Part shown: one piece after another, positions 1-7,468 of the stretch
Numbering within the stretch: the first letter of the stretch is position 1
Layout: each line of letters opens with the position of its first letter
Source: Emticicia agri
Lineage (GTDB): Bacteria > Bacteroidota > Bacteroidia > Cytophagales > Spirosomataceae
Length of the DNA stretch: 64,000 bases
Assembly: GCF_004168285.1 (NCBI RefSeq)
Contig: NZ_SEWF01000012.1
Coordinates: forward strand, 62,001 to 126,000
Direction: 5' to 3'
Position numbers and translations under genes: made by a program
Notes under the pieces: generated by a model
Database searches by the model: none
Seen by the model: the letters and a program-made list of their open reading frames with translations, nothing else
What the model was told of the DNA's origin: nothing

Positions 1-2300
1 ACAAACCTGTTGAGTTTGCCACGGTCTCACTCCTGAAAGACAGTAAACCTGTAGAAGGTACTACTGCTGACGACAGAGGAAAATTTACCTTGACAAAGGC
101 AAGTCAGGGCGTTTATCAAATCAAAATTACATTTGTTGGCTTCAAAGACAAACTCATTGATAATGTCAGCGTAACTGACGGAGACCTTGATTTAGGTGTC
201 ATTAAGATTTCGCAATCAGTACAACAATTGCAGGAGGTAACAGTAGTAGAGCAAAAAGCCTTATTTGAAGAAAGACCCGACAAGCTGGTGTATAATGCCG
301 AAAAAGACATCACTATCAAGGGTGGGAATGCAGGCGATGTATTAAGAAAAATTCCTTCAATAGCAGTTGACCTCGACGGAAACGTAGAATTAAGAGGAAG
401 TTCTAATATCAAGGTTCTGATTAATAACAAACCTTCAAACCTGATGGCTCGCAGCATTGCCGATGTATTGAAGCAGATTCCGGCCGATGATATTAAGCAG
501 ATAGAAGTGATTACCTCACCATCGGCTAAATACGATGCCGAAGGTACAGCAGGTATCATCAATATTATTACCAAGAAGAATAGCATACAGGGTGTTAACG
601 GAAATGCTGATTTATCACTTGGTAGATGGAACGACCGATTGAATGGTTCTTTGAATTATCGTAGAAAATCTATCGGATTTTCGGCCAGAGGAGGCTTCAA
701 CCGCTGGCGCAACCAGGGTAGCAACGAAACCAATCGTATTACCAATGTTGAGGGTATTTCAAGTGCTTTGTTACAAACTACCTCTTTCAGAGGAAACGGA
801 GAAAATGGCTATGGCACTATCACAGCCGATTGGGATATTGACTCATTAAACCGTATGAGTGCAAGCCTGAACCTCTACGATGGTAAAAACGGCATGTATT
901 TCGATTATCTGAACGATTACTCCACACAAGGCATCACCAACCTTTTCTTTACCCGTAACCTGTATCGTATTTACGACTGGGACGGAAATACTTTAAACCT
1001 TGATTATACCAGAACTTTTAAAAAGCCAAGAAGAGAATTTAATGTACTGACCATGTTTTCGAAAGAAGGGGAAGACAGTTTTTACACGCTCGACCAGGCC
1101 AACGAAAGCAACGTAATTAATTACCGGGAGAAAAGCACTAATTACAGTGCCAATTATGAAGGAACTGTTCAGGTAGATTTTACCAACCCTTTAGACAGTG
1201 TAAGCATAATGGAAGTAGGTGTGAAATCGATTTTCCGCAATGTAAAAAGCGATTATCAGGTGGCCAATGCCGTTGATGGCTCTACCAATTTTGTCGATGT
1301 TCCGGCATTAGCCAATGTGTTTGAATATGCCCAACAGGTTGCCAGCACTTACCTGACTTATTCACGCACTTCAAAAAACAAATGGGGTATCAATGCCGGA
1401 TTGAGATATGAACACACGTTTATTCAGGCTGAGTTTTTGGCAGGTACAGTTCCGTTCTCAAATAATTACGGCAACCTGATTCCGAATGTAAGTTTATCAA
1501 GAAATCTGCCTAAAAATCAGAAGTTGAAACTGAGTTATACGCAACGTATCCAACGCCCGATGTTATGGTTTCTGAATCCGTACGTCAATGCCAGTGAGCC
1601 TCTGATGACTTATTCAGGAAACCCTTATCTGAAACCGGAATTGACCCATAGTGCCGAAATCAATTATAATGTATATATCAAAGAGTCGTCAATTAATACC
1701 TCGCTTTTCATGCGTCAGACCAACAATGCCATTGAGCGTATCAGAACTTTTGATGCAGAAGGGGTAGCGTCTATAAATTTTCAGAACATTGCCCAGAACA
1801 CGTCTTATGGTATGTCGATAAGCGGTAACACGAAAATTAAAAAGAAATTTACAGCCAACGGAGCCATTAATGTGTATTACAACATTCTGAATAGCCCTGC
1901 TTTACAGGCCAAAAACGAAAACTGGATGTACCGTATCAATATGAACTCAAGCTATGATTTTGGCAAAGGCTTTAAAGCACAGTTCTTTGGTTTCTTTAAC
2001 TCACCACGTGTGATGTTGCAAGGAAAAATCAGTGGCTTTGCTTACTACAACATTGCTTTCCAGAAAGAAATCATGAAGAAAAAAGCAACCATAGGCTTAG
2101 GTTTCGACAATTTCCTTGCCCCATATTTTACACAGAAAATGGAGTTTTCGGGACCAACTTTTACACAAACAGGTAAATCAAGATATTATAACCAGGGCTG
2201 GAGAGTCAGTTTCTCTTATCAGTTCGGAAAAATGAGCAGTCAGCCACAACGTCAGAAGAAAAGCATTAGCAATGACGACAAAAAAGGCGGAGATAACTAA
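1..2300 (+). CDS. Outer-membrane beta-barrel receptor-like protein (5' truncated)
   Basis: The reading frame is open from base 3, so the gene begins before the window. The first visible residues (KPVEFATVSLL, then a short beta-sandwich ending in SVTDGDLDLG) are the end of a carboxypeptidase-regulatory-like domain. A plug-like segment follows (VYNAEKDITIKGGNAGDVLRKIP, GSSNIKVLINNKPS, EVITSPSAKYDAEGTAGIINIIT), then about 500 residues of alternating beta-strand sequence ending in an aromatic strand (VSFSYQFGK). This is the TonB-dependent-receptor-like OMP_b-brl family of Bacteroidota, which sits in the outer membrane; the ligand is unknown. It is clearly paralogous to the complete protein at 7469-10105. 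Two small secreted-protein genes follow on the same strand, the first after about 110 bp. The basic, Lys/Asp-rich tail after the last strand is shared with the paralogue. Confidence 0.88.
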   Translation, partial: KPVEFATVSLLKDSKPVEGTTADDRGKFTLTKASQGVYQIKITFVGFKDKLIDNVSVTDGDLDLGVIKISQSVQQLQEVTVVEQKALFEERPDKLVYNAEKDITIKGGNAGDVLRKIPSIAVDLDGNVELRGSSNIKVLINNKPSNLMARSIADVLKQIPADDIKQIEVITSPSAKYDAEGTAGIINIITKKNSIQGVNGNADLSLGRWNDRLNGSLNYRRKSIGFSARGGFNRWRNQGSNETNRITNVEGISSALLQTTSFRGNGENGYGTITADWDIDSLNRMSASLNLYDGKNGMYFDYLNDYSTQGITNLFFTRNLYRIYDWDGNTLNLDYTRTFKKPRREFNVLTMFSKEGEDSFYTLDQANESNVINYREKSTNYSANYEGTVQVDFTNPLDSVSIMEVGVKSIFRNVKSDYQVANAVDGSTNFVDVPALANVFEYAQQVASTYLTYSRTSKNKWGINAGLRYEHTFIQAEFLAGTVPFSNNYGNLIPNVSLSRNLPKNQKLKLSYTQRIQRPMLWFLNPYVNASEPLMTYSGNPYLKPELTHSAEINYNVYIKESSINTSLFMRQTNNAIERIRTFDAEGVASINFQNIAQNTSYGMSISGNTKIKKKFTANGAINVYYNILNSPALQAKNENWMYRINMNSSYDFGKGFKAQFFGFFNSPRVMLQGKISGFAYYNIAFQKEIMKKKATIGLGFDNFLAPYFTQKMEFSGPTFTQTGKSRYYNQGWRVSFSYQFGKMSSQPQRQKKSISNDDKKGGDN

Positions 2301-2412
2301 AAGGGTGATGTTTCTGCCCGATAGTATCTGCAACAGGCCTCATTTTTACTAATCAATCCCGTCAACCAGTAAGCACTTAATTTAAAATATAATACATAAA
2401 CCAATAAAAAAC

Positions 2413-3345
2413 ATGAAAAAAGTAGTTGTAATTGTTTTAGCGTGCATGGCCTATGCAGCGTCTTTCGGGCAGACCAAGCCTTATAAAGTGGCATTCAGTG
2501 GACAAGGAAAAAAAGTACAGGTAGTTATTCAGCAGGCATCTATCAATATTCAGGGTGTTGATGGTAACGAAGTTACGATTGAACAAACCGGAGAAAACCG
2601 CAAAGAATTGCCTAAAGAAGCCGAAGGCCTAAGATTGGTTACAGGTGGCGTAGTGGATAACACGGGGGTTGGTGCCAGTGCCGAAGTAGAAGGGAATGTT
2701 CTGAAAATTATGATTCCGAAAAACCGCTACACAGGTGTATTAACTATTAAAATTCCTAAATCTCTTGATTTAACCGTAATTGAAAGCCAGAACTGGAACG
2801 AGCAAAAAATCATCATCAGCGATATTGCCGGAGAAATTGAATTGAAAACCAATAATTCAAGAGCTTATCTGAATGATATTACAGGCCCATTGGTAGCTAA
2901 TACCGGACATGGAAAGATTTTTGTTACCTACTCAAAACTTTCACAAAGTTCACCAAGCTCTATCAGTGCGTCAGGGGCTATTGACATTACTTTACCGACT
3001 GATGCCAAAGCTAATCTGAAAGTTCGCAGCTATTATGGCGACTTGTTTACCGACTGGGACATTGCAGCTACCAAAAAAGAAAATAAAAGTGTAGCCAGTT
3101 CGGGCACCAAAACCATTACAGGACAAGGAGAATCAGCAGCAGAGCCGGGTATGGCCAAAGCAAAAGTTTATACCCGAAGCGATGATAATTCTGACGAAAG
3201 AGACATCTTTAAAAGAGACCAGTTTGTATATGTAGCTGCTACAGGTAAAGGTGGTGATGCCTTTGAAGGTACTATCAACGGCGGTGGCGTGGTAATTGAC
3301 CTGAAATCGAGCAATGGTAATATCTATATAAGAAAGAAAAAATAA
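2413..3345 (+). CDS. Secreted DUF4097-like beta-helix protein
   Basis: 310 residues. The N terminus is a Sec signal peptide (MKKVVVIVLACMAYAASFGQ). The mature part is a series of short beta strands typical of adhesin-like DUF4097 right-handed helices (VEGNVLKIMIPKN, GEIELKTNNSRAYLNDITGPLVANTGHGKI, and SGAIDITLP further on), closing with VVIDLKSSNGNIYIRKKK. It probably acts in the periplasm or at the cell surface; no catalytic residues are visible. The next gene, at 3507, is a diverged paralogue with the same start (INIQGxxGNE) and the same end (ELKSxxGNIYLRKKK), so the pair arose by duplication. Location right behind a barrel receptor suggests a shared transcript, which is inference. Confidence 0.75.
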   Translation: MKKVVVIVLACMAYAASFGQTKPYKVAFSGQGKKVQVVIQQASINIQGVDGNEVTIEQTGENRKELPKEAEGLRLVTGGVVDNTGVGASAEVEGNVLKIMIPKNRYTGVLTIKIPKSLDLTVIESQNWNEQKIIISDIAGEIELKTNNSRAYLNDITGPLVANTGHGKIFVTYSKLSQSSPSSISASGAIDITLPTDAKANLKVRSYYGDLFTDWDIAATKKENKSVASSGTKTITGQGESAAEPGMAKAKVYTRSDDNSDERDIFKRDQFVYVAATGKGGDAFEGTINGGGVVIDLKSSNGNIYIRKKK

Positions 3346-3357
3346 GGGATGTTTCAC

Positions 3358-3470
3358 CTCATCCCAACCCTTCCGCGCGGCGTCCGCTCCTGGAGGAGAA
3401 GGGCTTGAAGTCTCCCTCTCCTTTTTCAGGAGAGGGAGATTTAGAGCGGTCGCCGCGCGGGGTGAGGAAA
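3358..3470. repeat. Intergenic palindromic repeat with two GC-rich inserts
   Basis: Between the two paralogous genes lies a block of short inverted repeats flanked by CTCA(TC)CC and GGGTGAGG. The inner arms are CCCTTC...TCC with GGAGAAGGG, and CTCCCTCTCC with GGAGAGGGAG. The first arm is broken by 14 nt (3374-3387, CGCGCGGCGTCCGC). Taking it out restores a perfect 9-bp stem with a 4-nt loop. A second 13-14 nt insert (3446-3459, GCGGTCGCCGCGCG) interrupts the closing part before GGGTGAGG. The inserts are members of the family described in the findings. The block is open in frame with the following gene, which misleads start prediction. Confidence 0.7.
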
Positions 3471-3506
3471 AATTATGAAACTTTTACACCACATCCTTAC
3501 TTGATT

Positions 3507-4265
3507 ATGAAAAAACTATTGACTTTACTACTCTTATGCGTTGGGTGGCAAATAACCTTCAGTCAAAACCAGATGAGGTTTGCTACCCCTCTCAAGAGTA
3601 CCTCCCGACAGGCTATTGTCTTAATAGAGCGCAACAATATCAATATACAGGGCTACGAAGGTAATGAAATCAGAATTGAGATTAATGAGCCTATCAAACC
3701 TCCGAAACAAGCCGATGGGCTGACACGAGTAACCATTAAAGGTTTTGAAGACAATACGCAATTAGGTATCAATATTTCACAAGAAGATACCACCTTGCTT
3801 ATACGTGATATATGTAATTGCTATAATGGCACCTATACCATTTACCTGCCTAATAAACTCAACCTGACACTCTATGAAAACTATCCGCAACACGGGCAGC
3901 GCTGGGCAGTAAAAGACATGACAGGTAGCTTTGAAGCCAGTAGTGAGTTCGGGCATATCTATTTACAGAATCTGACAGGGAATATTAAGGCCTATAGTCG
4001 TCATGGCTCTGTCAATGCTTATTTAATTCAGGCAAGCAGTATTTATCTGTCCTGCCTTTATGGGAAAGTGTTTTTAGAAGTACCTGCCACCGTAAAAGCT
4101 GACTTAAAAATAAAAGTTTCAGAGTGGAACGATGTATTTACAGATTTTCAGTTACCTGTGTATGAAAACAAACAGAATATTCTGACTGCGGCATTGAATG
4201 GCGGTGGTATGCCCATTGAATTGAAATCAGAACATGGGAATATTTATCTGCGGAAGAAGAAATAA
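3507..4265 (+). CDS. Secreted DUF4097-like beta-helix protein, paralogue
   Basis: 252 residues from the ATG at 3507. An upstream in-frame start at 3405 would add 34 residues encoded by a palindromic repeat, whereas 3507 opens directly with a signal peptide (MKKLLTLLLLCVGWQITFSQ), so the later start is chosen. The mature part carries the same INIQGYEGNEI start and LKSEHGNIYLRKKK end as the gene at 2413, with a beta-strand-rich middle (GSFEASSEFGHIYLQNLTGNIKAYSRHGS). It is shorter than its neighbour and lacks the neighbour's polar loop. Function is unknown; the pair probably forms extracytoplasmic beta-helices. Confidence 0.72.
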   Translation: MKKLLTLLLLCVGWQITFSQNQMRFATPLKSTSRQAIVLIERNNINIQGYEGNEIRIEINEPIKPPKQADGLTRVTIKGFEDNTQLGINISQEDTTLLIRDICNCYNGTYTIYLPNKLNLTLYENYPQHGQRWAVKDMTGSFEASSEFGHIYLQNLTGNIKAYSRHGSVNAYLIQASSIYLSCLYGKVFLEVPATVKADLKIKVSEWNDVFTDFQLPVYENKQNILTAALNGGGMPIELKSEHGNIYLRKKK

Positions 4266-4633
4266 CTGTAAATTATTGGCATTTGATGCAACATACTTCA
4301 TCTCATAAGTGTCTTTTATGTAGTAGTTTATCATATCAATTCTACCAATAATTAAAAAAAGAGATTTATAAGTACCTGTTTATAAACAGGATATTGATTA
4401 GGAGGCTAATGATAAAGTTTAATCTAATTTCAGGTAAACCAAGCATTGGTCTCGTACTGGTCGACCCCACTCAGGGCAAGTGTTTCGGTAATATGATGGG
4501 TAATGGGTGGGTTCGGCTTTTTGAAGAAGCTATTAACATGAAGAGTATGTAAGGTTAATGAAACGATTTTAATCATACAATTTAGTTTAGGGAGTATAAG
4601 GGCGAGACTTTGTCTTGCCCTCATCTTTTATGG
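4266..4633. other. Gene-free stretch
   Basis: I see no convincing gene in this 368-bp stretch. It contains a perfect 16-bp palindrome, CCTGTTTATAAACAGG, at 4375-4390, which could be an operator or the remnant of a repeat, and the hairpin at 4599-4621 that probably ends the marC transcript. A 64-codon minus-strand frame at 4430-4624 has no signal peptide, domain or plausible composition and is treated as chance. Confidence 0.5.
4599..4621 (-). terminator. Hairpin downstream of marC-like gene
   Basis: AGGGCGAGAC and GTCTTGCCCT pair over 10 bp with one G-U and a 3-nt loop. It lies 12 bp beyond the stop of the minus-strand MarC gene. The T-run is weak, so termination efficiency is uncertain. Confidence 0.5.
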
Positions 4634-5203
4634 CTATACCAGATTGGTTTTAATAAGTTTAATAGCAATTGCTAGTAATATCATCCCAAATACTTTTCTC
4701 AGAATATCTGCCCCAGTTTGCCCCAGTTTATTTTCAATCCATACCGAGCTTCGTAAAACCAGATAGACAATCAGGAGATTCAGCAAAATACCAACAATAA
4801 TATTTTCCTGCTGATAAGCAGCTTTTAGAGAGATAATGGTGGTCATGGTACCCGCACCGGCAATAATCGGAAAAGCCAGCGGCACAATAGAGGTAGCCTT
4901 GCTCGAAGAGGTTTCATGTTTGAAGATATTTCTGCCCAGAATCATTTCCATGCCTATCAGAAAGATAATGATGGCACCTGCTACGGCAAACGACTTTACG
5001 TCCACGCCAAACAGGTTCAGAATACTGATACCTAAAAACAGATATACAATCATGAGCGAACCTGCCACCATAGTAGCTTGCTCGGCATGAATATCTCCGG
5101 CTTTTTTTCTTAAATCTATAATTACCGGAATAGACCCGAGAATATCAATGACAGAAAATAAAATAATGGTAACAGAAATAATTTCCTTAAAACTAAAGTT
5201 CAT
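4634..5203 (-). CDS. MarC family (UPF0056) integral membrane protein
   Basis: 189 residues with about six predicted transmembrane segments, the normal size for the MarC/UPF0056 family. Family hallmarks are the opening VTIILFSVIDILGSIPVIIDLRKK and the central VPLAFPIIAGAGTMTTII. The family sits in the inner membrane. The name comes from an old link with multiple antibiotic resistance that has not held up, and its substrate is unknown. The gene is transcribed alone on the minus strand; a GTGATTTAGTGA-type repeat separates it from the upstream aminotransferase. Confidence 0.88.
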   Translation of the reverse strand: MNFSFKEIISVTIILFSVIDILGSIPVIIDLRKKAGDIHAEQATMVAGSLMIVYLFLGISILNLFGVDVKSFAVAGAIIIFLIGMEMILGRNIFKHETSSSKATSIVPLAFPIIAGAGTMTTIISLKAAYQQENIIVGILLNLLIVYLVLRSSVWIENKLGQTGADILRKVFGMILLAIAIKLIKTNLV

Positions 5204-5212
5204 TCGAATAGT

Positions 5213-5362
5213 ATATTTAGTGAATGAGTGAGTTAGCGATTGAGTGATTAATCTTGAATGAGGAATTAGAGGATGAAAGGTAATCTATAATTGGTTTATT
5301 CGCTAATTCGCGATTTTACAAATCACTCATTCACCGCGCGACGGCCGCTAAATTACTCAATG
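5213..5362. repeat. Intergenic inverted repeat of GTGA/TTAG units with GC-rich insert
   Basis: The left arm is built of TTTAGTGAATGAGTGA and related 6-7 nt units; the right arm carries their complements (AATCACTCATTCAC, TAAATTACTCAATG). The right arm is split by 14 nt, CGCGCGACGGCCGC, at 5335-5348; removal gives an uninterrupted CATTCACTAAATTACTC. Similar repeats lie at 6413-6547, 12984-13037, 15252-15302 and 58196-58262. Confidence 0.65.
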
Positions 5363-5363
5363 A

Positions 5364-6401
5364 TTATACAAGACATGTCTTCAATGCCTCAAATTCCCAA
5401 TCTTCAATAGCCGGGAAATTGGCTATACGAAAGGTGGTTTCTTTCCAGTTGCCGTAACCATTGCCCAATGTTATTCCGGCTTCTTTGGCTTTTTGTTTAA
5501 TATCTTTAATGGCCTCACTTACTCCTTCAATGGCAATCACAGTATCAGACCTCACTGATTCATTGTCAATCAAGAGTTTCCAGATGGTTTTTTCTTCGAT
5601 AAACCGACAAAAATCCAGATTTCTTGCTTTCAGTTTTGCACTGATTACATCAATATCAGCCACTTGTTCCATTACTCTTTTGAGCAGATAAATAGCCAAT
5701 ACGTTGGGTGTATAAGGTGTCTGAAATTTTTCAAAGTTTTCGTGAATAAACAAAAAACTGTTATAATGCTTCCTCTCTCCTACCGTACGGGCATGTTGCA
5801 AAGCTCTTGGTGAGCAAACCATTACACCTAATCCTGCCGGTAAACCCAAGCATTTCTGCACTGATGCCAGCCATATATCACCTTTTGTCCAGTTTAATTC
5901 AATACCTCCGATAGAAGAAGTAACATCAAAAGCAATTAAGGCATCTTCTGCCATTGGTATCTGATTTACATCTACCTGTGTGGCATTAGAGGTTTCGTTT
6001 TGGGTGATACACAATATATCATACTTGGATGTATCTGTTTCTAAAATGGGAATAGTATCTTCATAATCAAAGGAGATATCAAAGGCACTATCGCCTGCCA
6101 TTTTCCGGTTATAATCAAACCATTTCTGCCCGAAAGCCCCGTTATAAATATGTAAACTCCCTTTAGCAGTAAAAGACTGTGCGACGATTTCCCAACACTC
6201 GGTAGCGGATGAGGTAAAATAAACCTGATAATCGGTTGGGATATTGAGTTTTTGTTTAAACAGGCTGATACACTCTTTGAGCATATCCATAAATGCCTGA
6301 CTTCTATGATTCTGGCTAAGAATACCCTCCTTTACTGCATCTTGCAAATATTCGGCTACCTGAGGATAAATTTTTGACGGGCCGGGATAAAAGGTAATCA
6401 T
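5364..6401 (-). CDS. Class-V PLP-dependent aminotransferase (SerC/alanine-glyoxylate type)
   Basis: 345 residues. The start MITFYPGPSKIYPQV is the substrate-gate motif of class-V aminotransferases such as phosphoserine and serine-glyoxylate aminotransferases. Asp159 (IAFDVTSSIGG) should bind the pyridine nitrogen, and Lys183 in SVQKCLGLPAG is the Schiff-base lysine. The fold and length fit the family, but the substrate cannot be settled: this subgroup is annotated as phosphoserine aminotransferase or simply aminotransferase class V in Bacteroidota. No serA or serB lies next to it. It is a single gene bounded on both sides by GTGA/TTAG inverted repeats. Confidence 0.85.
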   Translation of the reverse strand: MITFYPGPSKIYPQVAEYLQDAVKEGILSQNHRSQAFMDMLKECISLFKQKLNIPTDYQVYFTSSATECWEIVAQSFTAKGSLHIYNGAFGQKWFDYNRKMAGDSAFDISFDYEDTIPILETDTSKYDILCITQNETSNATQVDVNQIPMAEDALIAFDVTSSIGGIELNWTKGDIWLASVQKCLGLPAGLGVMVCSPRALQHARTVGERKHYNSFLFIHENFEKFQTPYTPNVLAIYLLKRVMEQVADIDVISAKLKARNLDFCRFIEEKTIWKLLIDNESVRSDTVIAIEGVSEAIKDIKQKAKEAGITLGNGYGNWKETTFRIANFPAIEDWEFEALKTCLV

Positions 6402-6412
6402 ACGTTATCATT

Positions 6413-6547
6413 GAGTGAATGAGTGAATTGGTGATTTAGTGGCCGCCGCTGCGGTGATTTAGTGATTATACTGGAGATACTATTTCCTAATAATTAAAAC
6501 TTCTAAAGAGTACCTAAAGTAAATAAATAAATCACTCAATCACTAAA
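6413..6547. repeat. Intergenic inverted repeat of GTGA/TTAG units with GC-rich insert
   Basis: The left arm (GAGTGAATTGGTGATTTAGT, then GTGATTTAGTGATT) and right arm (AATCACTCAATCACTAAAT) are inverted copies of the family seen at 5213-5362. The left arm is broken by about 15 GC-rich bases (6441-6455, GGCCGCCGCTGCGGT). Without them a continuous GATTTAGTGATTTAGTG results. Confidence 0.62.
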
Positions 6548-6553
6548 TTTTCT

Positions 6554-7342
6554 TTATTGGATTTCGTTCAGAAAATATCTTCTTAATTCTCTTTCTAACT
6601 CAACAGCCGTTAAGATTTTAATGTTCCCATCTATCGCTAATGAAATCTTACCATTCTCTTCCGAAATACAGATAGCCACGGCATCCGTAGCTTCTGAAAT
6701 CCCTAATGCTGCCCTGTGACGGAAACCATAATTAGAAGGCAAATCGTCGCCACTCGCAATGGGTAAGATACAATGAGCCGCCTTGATACGCCCTTTATTA
6801 ATAATGACTGCACCATCGTTCAACAGACTATACTGGCTAAAAATAGTAATGAGCATTTTTTTAGATAAAATGGCGTCAACTACATCGCCTGACTCAACAA
6901 ATTTGCTTAAATCGTCTTCTTTTTGCAGCACTATAATTCCTCCGGTAAACTCGCTCGACATAGTTTTGGAAGCCTCTGCTACTATTTTTAACGGAGAAGT
7001 ATTCTCGGTTTCTAACTGATTGCCAAATAATCTGGCTACAAATTTATTATTGGTCAGAGAAGTAGATTTGCCTATCAACAATAGAAACCGCCGGATTTCC
7101 TGCTGAAAGAGTACAATCAAAGCAATGGCGCCAACCCCCATAAAATATTCGAGTATGCGGGTGAGTAATTCTAAACCAATGGCTTTTACAATTAAGTAAA
7201 AAAGATAAATGAGCAAATACCCCATAAATACCCTGCTCGCAACACTTCCTCTGACCAAATTATAAATATAATACAACAGAAAGGCCACTAATACAACGTC
7301 TAATATATCTGTCCACTTAATTTCAAGGAAGCTGATCTGCAT
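6554..7342 (-). CDS. cdaA: Membrane diadenylate cyclase CdaA
   Basis: 262 residues from the ATG at 7342. The frame is open further up to 7399, but that part contains the terminator of the next gene, so MQISFLEIKW is the start. Three N-terminal transmembrane segments (residues about 15-90) are followed by the DisA_N cyclase domain. The DGA motif (176-178) and RHRAA motif (208-212) that bind and condense two ATP into cyclic di-AMP are both intact. c-di-AMP signals in cell-wall and osmotic/potassium control. In Firmicutes cdaA is followed by cdaR and glmM, but here it stands alone, as is common in Bacteroidota. It shows no sign of degradation. Confidence 0.93.
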   Translation of the reverse strand: MQISFLEIKWTDILDVVLVAFLLYYIYNLVRGSVASRVFMGYLLIYLFYLIVKAIGLELLTRILEYFMGVGAIALIVLFQQEIRRFLLLIGKSTSLTNNKFVARLFGNQLETENTSPLKIVAEASKTMSSEFTGGIIVLQKEDDLSKFVESGDVVDAILSKKMLITIFSQYSLLNDGAVIINKGRIKAAHCILPIASGDDLPSNYGFRHRAALGISEATDAVAICISEENGKISLAIDGNIKILTAVELERELRRYFLNEIQ

Positions 7343-7387
7343 GGTTGGGATTTTTAATGTGTGATTTGCGAAAGTACAAAAAAAACG

Positions 7388-7416
7388 AAAAAGCCACACT
7401 TTTCGGTATGGCTTTT
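7388..7416 (-). terminator. Terminator of the barrel-protein gene
   Basis: AAAAGCCA (7389-7396) pairs with TGGCTTTT (7409-7416) around a 12-nt loop, with a T-run on the minus strand. It lies 53 bp after the stop of the 7469-10105 gene and upstream of the chosen cdaA start. Confidence 0.65.
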
Positions 7417-7468
7417 CATCAGAAATCTTTATTTATTAACAATTTATACTAACTGATAAATGAATCGA

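Noticed and set aside
116-586. 156-codon minus-strand frame with a matching plus-strand frame at 9213-9626
   Set aside because: Both are antisense shadows of the same conserved plug region of the two paralogous receptors, which explains why they resemble each other.
4430-4624. 64-codon minus-strand frame in the gap before marC
   Set aside because: No domain, signal peptide or promoter; it overlaps the hairpin that probably ends the marC transcript.
7343-7399. Longer N terminus for cdaA
   Set aside because: The added 19 residues are encoded by the terminator of the neighbouring gene and do not fit the family start.
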